DNA of 64,000 bases from positions 36,512,001-36,576,000 of the forward strand of contig NC_087246.1 in the NCBI RefSeq assembly GCF_037042905.1. The letters run 5' to 3'. The first letter of the stretch is position 1. Each line of letters opens with the position of its first letter. The translations under genes were made by a program, and so were the position numbers. The notes under the pieces are model-generated. The model saw nothing but the letters and a program-made list of their open reading frames with translations. It searched no databases and was not told where the DNA came from. This stretch comes from Lytechinus pictus. Lineage: Eukaryota; Echinodermata; Echinoidea; Temnopleuroida; Toxopneustidae. Positions 12,236 through 22,840 of the stretch are shown here, one piece after another.

Positions 12236-12530
12236 TCCCGCTTTTCACAAGTTTTGGGTTTTAATGTACAAGCACGTCAGACCGGGCGAGATTCGAACCC
12301 ACGACCTATGTATTACTAGACCAGTGTCATAACCATCCATAGCGTGTGTTATTCATGTGGTATTGTTGCAGACAAAATGAATATCTTATTTTTTGTCTTT
12401 ATCACCAAAGAAATTAATTATTCCATTTGATTTGACATCCAATCTATGGGATAGTTTGAACCCAGATCACCGAAGGCACTCCGGTGGTCTAGTGGTTATG
12501 ACAGTGGTCTAGTGATCCAGAGGTCCTGGG

Positions 12531-12708
12531 TAGTCTGCAGGCACAGACACTGATTAAAACTTTAATCAACAAGTGTGTCTCCACGCAAAGACTAGCACAT
12601 ACAAAACTTGCTGTTTCAATTCAGAGCGAGAGGGCCTTCAGTACACAAGGCATGAGTAGGCTGCAATTAAGACCCTTAACTCGAGTGAAGGGTTTGCACA
12701 GCAGACTA
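12531..12708. mobile_element. short element inserted in the SINE, 9-bp duplication
   Basis: Termini TAGTCTGC / GCAGACTA enclose 178 bp and are flanked by GGTCCTGGG (12522-12530) and GGTCGTGGG (12709-12717), 8 of 9 matching. A 9-bp duplication with TAG...CTA ends suggests a Mutator-like element. A related sequence containing CGAGTGAAGGGTTTGCA is seen near 45390-45525. Confidence 0.6.
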
Positions 12709-12729
12709 GGTCGTGGGTGCGAATCCCGC

Positions 12730-12880
12730 CTGGGGCCCGTTGCAGAAAGAGTTGCAATCAAACGCAACTCTAAAAATCATGCGTAACTTGATTTTCAACC
12801 AATCAACAGCGCGCATTTGGGACTTGCGATTGATTTTTTGGCTTGCGTTTAAACGAAACTCTTTCTGCAACGGACCCCAG
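12730..12880. mobile_element. small palindromic MITE
   Basis: Inverted termini CTGGGGCCCGTTGCAGAAAG / CTTTCTGCAACGGACCCCAG delimit 151 bp directly after the SINE B box. A central CAACCAATCAACAGCGCGC block is unique. No target duplication is evident. Confidence 0.7.
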
Positions 12881-12960
12881 GTCTGCCTGTGATTTTGTTT
12901 TTTTGCAGTAGCGCGTGTTACCCCTGTGGTATCGTTGGAGACAAAATGAATATCTTAATA

Positions 12961-14302
12961 TGTATAATTCGTTCTTAACATGTCTTTTAATACATTCCCG
13001 AATTAACCCATGTTTAATAATATCAATTAAGCAAATATTCTGAATGATCTACCCAATCTCATAATTTGTTTCCATACTTTAAATTCCCTTACTTTTCGAC
13101 CAGTTTTGGATTTAACCAAGGTAGCGGTTTTACCCCCCCCCCCAAAAAAAAAAAAAAAAAAAAAATTAAAAATATCTGATAACATAATTCATAACAATGA
13201 CTAAATGACGTTAATCCTATAAGCTTCGTCCAATCCAGGGATTTAAGTATCTAGGCATGTCAATCTGACTATGCAGTGTTGGCACATAAAACATATCTGT
13301 TTTACACAAACACACCCTCCCCATACTCCTCATCACACACATACACACACACAATGCTACACATGTACATTAACACCGCGTCTTATGTATTTGATGTGAG
13401 ATCAAATGTTTTTTATTCTTTAATTTAATCAGTGGTATATTTTTTCTTCGAACTCTTAATGAGGAAAACTCCTGGATCCACATCCATCTCTTTCTCCTCC
13501 GGTTTTCTTCCCATTTGCTCTCACCCCCCCCCCCCTCTCCTTCCCCCTCTCTCTTACTTTCCTTTCCTTTCACTTCAGCTGTGCACGTTAATCCAAAAGA
13601 CTATTCTCGCTAAAACAAATTCTATGTAATTGTTGTGCTTACTTTTTGAACAGGAAAAGAAACACTCTTAATGAGATGAATGGTAAATATGCAATGTTAC
13701 ATTTAATGAAATGAAAGTATTCACGATTCCATTGTGACATAAACTTGCTAAAGGTGAGCAAAAGTTTACACAAGGATATGAAAATCGCTATCAAATTAAA
13801 TTTAAAACTCTCATAATTTTTTGTAAACCCCACCGACATAATGTTGGTAGCTATTTCAGTCCAGCTTTACATTACAATGTGTATATAGGTCCTAAAATTT
13901 TCATGACGTGGATGATGAACATGTGTTCATTCTTCATAGATTTTTTTCTGAAAATTCATTTTGATGGGAATCTTCAACAAAATAAAACCAACAGTGTATC
14001 TGTCTTTGTTGGTATAAAACAAATGTTCGTCATATTGCCGGAAAGTTCAGGATATCATCTGCATCATCATGTTTATTGTAGTTTTCTGAAATGCAATCAC
14101 TGAATTTGTAAGATGAGTATTATCGCCTATTTAAAAAAATGAAGAAAAAAAATCACAAGGAAAGGGAATTGATATTCAAATTTCCCAAAGATCTGATGAA
14201 AAACAAATGGTTCACAACCCTTTTAAATGTTAGATGACGCTACTCTTTTTCACATTACTGAATGTTTACCCGTGTAAAAACCTTTCAGATAGGCTCAAAC
14301 TC
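12961..14302. other. intergenic, no gene recognised
   Basis: AT-rich sequence with a C run joined to an A run at about 13132-13165, a CA-rich stretch near 13330-13355 and a C/T-rich stretch at 13520-13560. No splice-bounded exon or family similarity was found. Confidence 0.4.
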
Positions 14303-14313
14303 GGAACATAATC

Positions 14314-14857
14314 CCGGGGGGGGGGGGCACTCGATCAAAAAAGTGGTAGGGGTGTGCCGCGGGCGAGACAAAAAACGGGGGCCTTGGAGCGGGCTTATTG
14401 TAAAAAGGAGAGTCCTCGGAACGGGCCTTCGGAACTACAAATGTTTGTGAAAACGGGGGTCCTTGGAACGGATCGCCAGCGTGTGAGTGCGTATGCATCC
14501 CTATGGAACGGGCATGCGTGCATGATGCAGCTATAGCGCGGCCTCCGCCGGGTGCGCTCGCGCAGAGGCGATGGTCGGACAGCGCTCTGCGGCCGCTTTT
14601 CACCAAAATTGCAGCTCATTGTAGCAGATTAATGCGATCGGAACGGCGTAACGAAAAATATGCGAAGCTTTGGAGCGGATTTCTTTCTTCTTTTTTCTCG
14701 ATAAGAAGAAAATGCTATGGTTTGGAGCGGCTTTCTTTGTTCTTTTTCTCAATAAGACAAAAATGCTATGCCTTGGAACGGAAATTTGAGTGTAAAAATG
14801 GGGGTCCCCTCCGCGGCACATACCCACTATGCATTATATACTGAGTGCCCCCCCCCC
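14314..14857. mobile_element. GC-rich inverted-repeat element with 11-bp flanking repeat
   Basis: The element begins with C then a G run and GCACTCGATC, and ends with the inverse GAGTGC and a C run, enclosing 544 bp. The 11-bp direct repeat GGAACATAATC flanks it (14303-14313 and 14858-14868). The interior repeats the phrase CYTTGGARCGG about every 40-60 bp. High GC content contrasts with its surroundings. Confidence 0.7.
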
Positions 14858-14872
14858 GGAACATAATCAACT

Positions 14873-15219
14873 CGCGAAAGCAAAGACTTGACGTTTCGGG
14901 CAGGTTGACTTTCCGAAACGTCGAGTCTACTCTCCTGCTCCTGCTACTACTCCATTCGCCGACTCAAGCCAGACTTCTCTCACCTACTCAAGCCTGTCTA
15001 CTTTTCAGCTTTCCACTCCTTCTGGTTAACAGTCTTTTTAAGGACTACACTCATTTCGAAAAGAATACTCTACTTTCAAATCTCTAATTTCTCGCCTTTC
15101 CATTTCATCTCCATTTCTATCCACTTTTCTTATCTCAGTCCCTCCCGGACTTTATACATGGTGTACCGTAAATCACTTCCGCGATTGTTCATACTACCAT
15201 GCAAACCTTCAAACATCAT
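14873..15219 (+). mobile_element. retroposon-like repeat with histone-type stem-loop, copy A
   Basis: Single-arm copy of the family seen as a palindrome at 17114-17716. It is flanked by a 10-bp direct repeat ATAATCAACT (14863-14872 and 15220-15229). Near its 5' end are GACGTTTCGG and CCGAAACGTCGAGTC. At 15031-15046 is AGTCTT-TTTA-AGGACT, a 6-bp stem with a four-base loop that keeps its pairing through a G-U wobble. A purine-rich CGAAAAGAA follows at about 15057. The tail reads TACCATGCAAACCTTCAAAC. No protein is encoded. Confidence 0.65.
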
Positions 15220-15229
15220 ATAATCAACT

Positions 15230-15904
15230 TTTATTCTCTTTTTCTTACCATTTGTGGTTGAGTGTTTAAGCATTATAGAAATTGCCGAGAATGGATCCCT
15301 TCTCATCAGTTTTTAATTTGAAAAGTTGATGTAATTTTTAAAAAAATTCGATATCCATGATGAGTAATTGATTTTGTTTGGAGTTATGACTTTTTAGAGT
15401 TAAAATTCAGTTCATACTTTGTAGTCATCGTTTATTATCTCCTCTTAATGAAAATCCAAAGCATCAAAGCCTAAATAATACAGTTTACTGTAACCGAACT
15501 CGAAGTATAATTGAATTATTAAATAAAAAAGAAACAAAAACAAAATTGAATTAGTTTGAAATAGCATTAAACCATAAAATAAAAGGTTTTCAAGAAAATA
15601 ATTTTTAAATTCATTTTTGTTACCACCATCCTGCTTTCTACTATAATTATGAACATGAATTGAGTTGACCATTTTTGTCATATTGCCCATAAGTGTATTC
15701 TCGTGAAAATAATAATCTCAGTCTGCCAACAGAGAAATAGAATATAACAAGTGACAACAGGTCAATGTCTTTTGTTAGGAAATGGGTTAGTCAAGTTAGT
15801 GGATTATAATGTATGTAAATGTTTTCATTGGAGGAAGGGGGCGTTGCTATAAAGCACCGAGGAATCAATATCATAAATAAGCATCATCATAATTATCATG
15901 ATTA
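15230..15904. other. intergenic between convergent UGT-A and UGT-B
   Basis: AT-rich sequence downstream of both convergent genes. On the minus strand an AATAAA occurs at about 15430, a weak candidate polyadenylation signal for UGT-B. No other feature was recognised. Confidence 0.35.
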
Positions 15905-18900
15905 TTACTCTATTTTTGTTTTTCTATGTGTGAAACAACAATTGATACATCGTTTACAACATGAAACGAGAAGGAAGACGATAACGAGTACCATCCCAAC
16001 GATGAAAGCGAGGACGTCGATCGAATGAAGCTGGATGAAGTTTAGCTCCAGAGCTCTCGATCTCAGATGTGATCCTCCAAAGTTCAGGATGTTTTCAACC
16101 CAAAAAACGACAACATCATCCGGTTTGGAAAGAGAGTCCATGTAAATTCCTGAATACCGTTGGACATTCTCCAGGTAGCTGAAGAGTGGATAGAAGGGAA
16201 GATATATTGAAAAATAAAGAAAGGGAGAGAGGGAACGAAATATTATGTTTTAATAATGGTTATGTACAGCGTAATGAATATCATGCGAATTGTGAGTTAT
16301 GACCTAAGGGGAAATTAATGACCATAGTAGAAAAATTATATTGATTGAATAATTTTCGATAATTTTCATCATCTTTCGAATAGCCATCTCGTCCATGATA
16401 TGGGTAACGTTGCTTCAGATAGTTATAACACGGAATTGACCCATCAAATAGCAGTATTCTCCATAAATGTAACAGAATTGGCAAATCAAATTAAGTTGGA
16501 TGAATTCTCTAAGCAAATAGTAAGCTTTCATTGCCATCATGGTCAATATATCGAAAGAAAAAAAATCCTTCAATTACTGCTATTACAAAATAATTTTGTG
16601 TTTGTATGATTGCTATTAGACATTAAATAGAAAATACATTTCGTGATGTGAAGAGATTTTCTAAAAAAGTATCAGGCCTATATATATTTGATAATTGCTA
16701 AAATAATACAATTTCAAGGTACAACATAGCTGTCAGCAAGAAGTGCTAAGAAAACATTCATTTTACCTGGGATCTTCGAGTACGTCAGTCAGAGCTTCCC
16801 TGACGACATCGTAAGTGATGGAGTCTTTCTCAATCACTCTTCCCATTGATTTCGCCTCGACCCTGACAGCATTAGAAGGTTGATCAGCAAAGATCGGCAT
16901 GATAACCATGGGGACGCCATGCCTGATGGCTTCATAGATGCCTGCCAACCCGCCGTGGTAGATGAGAAGCCGAGCTTTGGGGTGACCTGGATATATCATT
17001 TCAGGACACAAAAATCGGGGATTTTTTTTCACTTAATATTGTTAAATGCTACTTCAAATCCTCACATCTGATTTGCTGAGAGCAAATTAGTGAGTGAAAA
17101 CATTGATGAAACTCGCTGATGTGGTTTACGGTACACCATGTGAAGTGTTGTAGAAACAGTGGATAGGAGAAGAGAAGAAATGGATAGGCGAGAAAGTGGA
17201 GATTTGAGAGTAGAGTATTCTTTCTTGAAAGTAGTCCTGAAAAGGACTGTAAACCAGGAAAGATTGATGAGTTGAGAACAGCTTGAGTAGTAGAGCTAGT
17301 GAGGAGATGCTGGCTTGAGTCGGCGAGTAGAGATGATGAGTAGTAGAGAGACTCGACGTTTCGGGCAGGTTGACTGTCCGTCTTCAGGAGACGGACAGGA
17401 GACGGACACTCCTGAAGACGGACAGTCAACCTGCCCGAAACGTCGAGTCTCTCTACTACTCATCATCTCTACTCGCCGACTCAAGCCAGCATCTCCTCAC
17501 TAGCTCTACTACTCAAGCTGTTCTCAACTCATCAATCTTTCCTGGTTTACAGTCCTTTTCAGGACTACTTTCAAGAAAGAATACTCTACTCTCAAATCTC
17601 CACTTTCTCGCCTATCCATTTCTTCTCTTCTCCTATCCACTGTTTCTACAACACTTCACATGGTGTACCGTAAACCACATCAGCAATTGTACATACCACC
17701 ATGCAAACCTTCAAACAACATTGATGAAACTATTCATGAAATGTCCCCTGTTATCCGATAATTCACCGTTGAAAGTTGTTACAGATTGTTACAAACGAAC
17801 GATACTTCGATACTTGCGTCAGAAACTCGAGTACATTTATTTGTGTCCACCCATCATCCATAATACAATACATCTTAAGGAGACATCATTTTCTTTTCTC
17901 TATCGCAAACAATACTTCCAGATAAAGTGAAAGTGAAGAGGTTGAATTTTTAAGGCTTGAACTGGATACCTAAATGAAATGTTACGTACCCAATAAATCA
18001 TTTTGTGGCATCCATTTGACCAGCATAGTGTTGTTACCAAGGTTACGAGGGCGTGGTCCGGTATAACGCCAGATGACTCTCTGTGGAAGCTCGCTGAAGA
18101 CTCTCGCAAAAGCCTCTGTCATCTCCGGCTTTGGAAGTTCACTAAAATGTGTACCCTGGTAAGGGGAAAACCATCAATCAGTCATTACATCAACTGCTGT
18201 AATGATATGCATATATTTGGGTATCCACGGATATCTCTTGAAATTGAGCTATATCGGTATTACATGGCTTTCTGCTTTTAAGACGAACATGTGGAAAATG
18301 ATCGATTTTGATATGCATTTTACTTAAAAGTAAACCAAACAAATTATTTCTGTAACAAGTTTAAAACATCCCACACTTTTTATTCAGTTCTTAGGAACAA
18401 AAATGCTTCAAGGCATTGTGTGAACAATTTTACACCGCTTGCTTTCGTTTTATTTTGTACTGTTAGCACTTAAAGGCCCAGCTCTTCTAATTCCATTTCT
18501 AGTAAACATCTTGATACATAATTTCAAAGACCATTAAGACGGTTACTTACCAGTGAAAATATGATGAAACCGTGATCGCCAGATCCATCGATGAAATCGG
18601 CGTACTCCTTTGACAAAAAAGAACGCCGTGTGAGTTAAAAAAGAGTATACATAAAGCAAGTGAAAAAGAAGATCAAAGGGCATTTTCACAGTTATGGGTC
18701 GACAGGGGTAAGGTATTTATTTTAATAGACCGTATTATGATGTCAATATCACCATAATAACTTTCATTAATCACGAAACATTGGATGCACTGTACATCAC
18801 ATAACCCGTTTTTCATATCGGTAAGCTCTATCATACAGGATCTTGCCCTTTAAGATTTGATATAGAGTTCGTGATAAAAATTATGTCACAGATGTGAATC

Positions 18901-19969
18901 TTAATAAAAAGGCTACTATCGATCTTTCAGGGCAAATTACCGTTCTAGGATTTATAGACACTGGCGTTTCGCAACTCCACATCTTCATAATTCCAAACCA
19001 CATAAACTGAAAATGTCCTACTAGCAGCCTGCATGGTATTTGAATGTTTCAACTGTATTTGGGGAGATCTGACGGAACTAGTCTCGTTGTATAACTTACC
19101 TTTGGCAAGGGTTTCAAGGGGGAATCTGTAAGGCCTTTCAATTCGATCCAGTTCGGTGTGGTGGGTCGAGGAAAATCAAATGCGAAGCTCGTCATGCACA
19201 TCCACAACTCTGCTCCGCCTAGGAGATCTTGGATGCTTTGACCGGGTGCGATACCATGTTTCTCCTTCACCTCATTCAAAGCGCCAAAGTGGGACCATCC
19301 CAGTAAGCTTGCTATCACGTGATGCTCAAAGAAGCTGCCAACCCGCTCCAGAAAGGACATCTTGTCAGAGAAAGGGAAGAAACCGAATGGCACATACGAC
19401 GACGGCGTTGGCACACCGTAGGTGTGTTCGTTGAACAGAGGATATCTTGTCCCGGTGGTCACAGCTATGAAGGGTATACCGAGGTAACTACTGAGCATTG
19501 CATCACACCCGTCGAAGGAATCGCCTATGAGGATGTCAAATGAAGATTCCTTAAGGACGGAGAGCGTCGCAGAGTCATCAAATAGGCTCTGACACCCGAT
19601 CCGCATGACGGAGAAAATCATCCCCATGATATTGAGTTTCTTCTTCAGGTCAGACTCAAAAGCAAGACCGATTAATTCTCGTTCAAGGTTCTCCAGATCT
19701 GGCAATTCGGGTGGTAACTTGAATTGGTACTGGACGGCCTTGTCGTATGTATCCTCATGGAAACCCTTGGTCCCAACTGTGGAGCTTGTGAGGATTGTCA
19801 CATTGTGGCTACCTTTGGTTAGTGCTCCTCCTATGGCTGACATCCCTTTCGAATGACTGCTCTCTCCTGGAACAAACAGTGATATGAGGATCTTGGCCCC
19901 AGTGGCCAAAGAAATGACATCGATTAAGAGAATGAAGAGGGTGAGGAAACAATAGGTGATCTCCATCAT
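15905..19969 (-). CDS. UGT-B: UDP-glycosyltransferase, five exons
   Basis: Complete GT1-family UDP-glycosyltransferase, 528 residues. Minus-strand exons in coding order: 19969-19100, 18607-18551, 18155-17990, 16986-16767, 16178-15905; introns are GT-AG with phases 0,0,1,2. A signal peptide (about residues 1-24) precedes AKILISLFVPGESSHS with the catalytic-type His39. The dyad partner is Asp150 in LIGDSFDGC. Exon 2 gives EYADFIDGSGDHGFIIFSL. Exons 3-4 give WMPQNDLLGHP...YHGG...FADQ (Asp399-Gln400). The last exon gives FWVENILNFGG, a membrane segment and the tail KTKIE (KxKxx), so the enzyme should sit in the ER membrane with its catalytic face in the lumen. A TATA-like TTTATAAA (minus strand, about 20092-20099) lies upstream. 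All expected active-site residues are present. Intron 3 contains a 603-bp palindromic retroposon-like element. Confidence 0.93.
17114..17716. mobile_element. palindromic retroposon-like element with two histone-type stem-loops, copy B
   Basis: Two arms of about 285 bp (17115-17684) mirror each other around an asymmetric centre near 17400; the right side continues to a CCATGCAAACCTTCAAAC tail. A 15-bp direct repeat, AACATTGATGAAACT, flanks it (17099-17113 and 17717-17731). Each arm holds AGTCCT-TTTC-AGGACT (17551-17566 on +; 17233-17248 on -) and, 5 nt further, CAAGAAAGA (17572-17580 on +). Upstream of each is CTGAAGA (17412-17418), GGACAG-loop-CTGCCC and GAAAC-GTCGA-GTC (17437-17449), a hammerhead-like arrangement. 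No protein is encoded. Confidence 0.75.
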
Positions 19970-20898
19970 ACCAACGTTTTCTCCTCAAACTACGGTAGGT
20001 ATTATTTGATGGGATTCATCCAGGGGTAAAATTACCTGTAAAAGTAAAGAGGTTTAACCATTGAATGGTGACTGTTAGTGGATGCGACAAGTTTATAAAG
20101 GATGTTAGAAAACTAACACGTACGTTTATGATCCAGATGGGCATAGGCTAACATTGATATGACTGTTTAAAAAATCTGAGTCACATTTCACATTGTCCAC
20201 TATACCCAGCATCAACTATGACAAAGAAATGCATAGGCCCATGCTCAAGCATAAATTATAATAGTCACTATTGTCCCCAGACAATTGGGCACATGAAATG
20301 CTTTGTAGGATCTGTTGCTGGATATGCGCCTGTTGTGTCTGTGATTATGAGACAAAAATGAAGCCCGGAAGAAAAAAAAAATCGCGTTCGAAAATCATTA
20401 ATTAGTGCTTCAAAAAAGTGTAATATAAAGTGACAAGAAACACCGTCTTAATTCTATCACATAGCACGGACCTACTACTCTGGCAGAGTAGGAGTTCCAT
20501 TGTCCTATTAATATAACGACTCGAATTATAAAATCGTGGTTTGCGTTGTTGATTGTTTTCATGTTCTGATACATGTGCTCATACACAGTCATGCTTCATC
20601 TTGGTCTGAGAATTTTTTTCCGAAAAGGTAGTACATGCCATGGCCTGGGAAGCGGGGGTTCTGAATCTTATCCAGAGTACAGAGTTGAAAAAAGGCTAGC
20701 TGACGTGCTGAAGTGACTCTCCCGATCGGATCAATTTTTGGAGAAAATTTCATCCTTTTGACAGAAATTTTTTACTTTTCTTCTGGAAGTTGATTTCATG
20801 TGCATATACTCTTGTAATTGAGATTCAGAGACTGCATGGGTGAGTTGGATTTTACGAGATAATGTAGCATTTAAGATTTGGGCTTTAACTGCACTCAT
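19970..20898. other. 5' flank of UGT-B
   Basis: Upstream region of UGT-B. It includes the TATA-like sequence noted with that gene and a minus-strand TTTTACAG/G near 20040 that could be the acceptor of a 5' UTR intron. Otherwise nothing was recognised. Confidence 0.35.
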
Positions 20899-21185
20899 CG
20901 GCGGATCCAGGGGGGTGGCGCAGGGGGCGCGCGCCCCCCCCTAATATCTGAGCGGCGCCGAAGGCGCCGCTCAAAATAAAAAATAAAAGAAAAGTAAAAG
21001 AAAGAAAAGGCGCCGCTTGAAAAAATAAAAATAAAGGAAAGAAAAGAAAATGCGCTGCTTAAAAAAATTATACACTGATATGAGCAACAATAAAGGAAAG
21101 ACTATCCCCCAGCAAAGCACAATCATATCATCTTCCTTATCTTTTCTTTTAACTACCTTTTTCCAAACAACTTCGACGGTAGCAG

Positions 21186-22180
21186 TGCGCTGCCTGTATC
21201 TCATTGGCGCCAATCAAGAATAATCAGCGTCACCTTAATCTAAATCGGCGCCGGACAAGAATAATCAGTGCTATTTGGTTACAAATCGGCGCCAGTCAAG
21301 AAAAATCGGCACTGCCAGAGTCTTAACCGGCGCCGATCAAGGACAATTAGCGCCACCTAAATCTAAATCGGCGCCGGACAAGAATAATCGGCGCCATCTG
21401 GTTATGAATCGGCGCCGGTAAAGAAAAATCGGCGCTGCCTGAGGTCTTAACCGGCGCCGATCAAGGATAATCAGCGCCACCTATTATCTAAATCGGGGCT
21501 GGTCAAGAATAATCAGCGCCATCTGGTTGTAAATCGGCGCTGCCTGAGTCTTAACCGGCGCCGATCAAGAATAATCAGCTCCACCTAAATTTAAATCGGC
21601 GCCGGACAAGAATAATCGGCGCCATCTGGTTATAAATCGGCGCCGGTAAAGAAAAATTGGTGCTGCCTGAGTTATTAACCGGCGCTGATCAAGGATAATC
21701 AGCGCCACCTATATCTAAATCGGGGCTGGTCAAGAATAATCAGCGCCACCTGGTTATAGATCGGCCGAGATCAGCGCTGCCTGAGTCTTAACCGGCGCCG
21801 ATCAAGAATAATCAGCTCCACCTAAATCTAATTCGGCGCCAGACAAGAATAATCGGCGCCATCTGGTTATAAATCGGCGCCAGTCAAGAATAATCGGCGC
21901 CTCCTGGTTCTAAATCGGCGCCAGTCGATTATGAATTGCCGCTGTCTGAATCTTACGTGACGTCGGTAAAAATAATCAGCGCTACTTGTTTAAATCGGCG
22001 CCTGTCAAGACAAATCGGTGCTGCCTTTGTCTTAACCGGCGTCATCTAAATTTAAATCGTTTCCGGTCAAGAATGATCAGCGTCCCCTGATTCCAATAAA
22101 TAGGCGCCGGTAGAATAATGAAGAAGGGCCTATTGCTAACCAAATCTAGATCGGCGCCGGTCAAGAATGATCAGCGGCAC
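21186..22180. repeat. GGCGCC higher-order satellite
   Basis: Nearly 1 kb of tandem monomers of about 38-42 bp, each built around the palindrome GGCGCC and the phrase CAAGAATAATCRGCGCC. Monomer types alternate (ending CTGGTTATAAATC, CTGAGTCTTAACC or CACCTAAATC), giving a higher-order period of roughly 105-125 bp; copies of ACCGGCGCYGATCAAG start near 21326, 21449, 21553, 21678 and 21790. Order decays toward the right end. Confidence 0.88.
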
Positions 22181-22309
22181 CCGGCACCCAATAATTCCGC
22201 ATGTGCAAAAATACAATAAGATGGTAATGTTACGCAGAAATCAGCAAACGAGAATGAGCTACACAACTCGTTCTTTATTTAAAATCGTGCTCAAATTGTC
22301 CGCTTTTCA

Positions 22310-22840
22310 GATTGGAATATAAAAATTTTCAGCTCGCGCTTCGCGCTCGCATCATTTCCGTAGCAAAACCCCATACTTTTCATGATTAGATAGGTGAATA
22401 GAATGTCCCGTTTTCAGTTCTGAACCTCAAAAGAACTCCCGCTTCGATTTGCAATAATTTTTTGTTGGATATAATCTTGTTCTTTATTAAAAACGTCCAT
22501 TAAACTCATTTTTTTTCAGATCGAAATATCAAAATTTTAAGCTCGCGTTTCGCGCTGGCATCTATTGTTTTTTTTAAATACCCATCTTAATCATTGGTAC
22601 CAAAAATGCTTAGAATATCAAGCTTTCTGGTCAGAATATAAAGACATTTCAGCTCGCCCTCGGCACTCGCATTATCTGTTTAGTGAGATATGTATCCTCC
22701 TCATGAGTTACTATTATAGTAACTCATGAGGAGTCCTGTTTTTCAGGTCAGTATCCTATAAAAATTTCAGCTCGCGCTTCGCGCTCGCATTAATTTGTCG
22801 GTGAGATATGTGTCTCTATCTCATGAGTCATGTGTGTGAG
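22310..22840. repeat. four-copy repeat with CAGCTCGCGCTTCGCGCTCG core
   Basis: Four spaced copies (about 22331, 22540, 22650 and 22768) of TTTCAGCTCGCGCTTCGCG followed by CTCGCAT, separated by AT-rich sequence. It follows the GGCGCC array inside the same candidate element. Confidence 0.75.

Larger units (their letters stand above)
12236..12960. mobile_element. tRNA-derived SINE pair with nested insertions
   Basis: A tRNA-like segment on the minus strand (about 12276-12340) has a B box read as GGGTTCGAATCTC and an A-box-like TGGTTATGACACTGGTCTAG. A plus-strand copy starts near 12482 (GGTGGTCTAGTGGTTATGAC), and its B box, GTGGGTGCGAATCCC, resumes at about 12713 after an insertion at 12531-12708. 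A shared string, GACAAAATGAATATCTTA, follows both copies (about 12371 and 12941). Too decayed and interrupted to be tRNA genes. Confidence 0.6.

Noticed and set aside
12236-12760. Functional tRNA genes from A- and B-box-like sequences
   Set aside because: Boxes are separated by a 178-bp insertion or sit in diverged sequence, and repeated body sequence follows; SINE origin fits better.
19101-19969. Plus-strand open frames opposite UGT-B exon 1
   Set aside because: Antisense shadows of a well-supported UGT exon.
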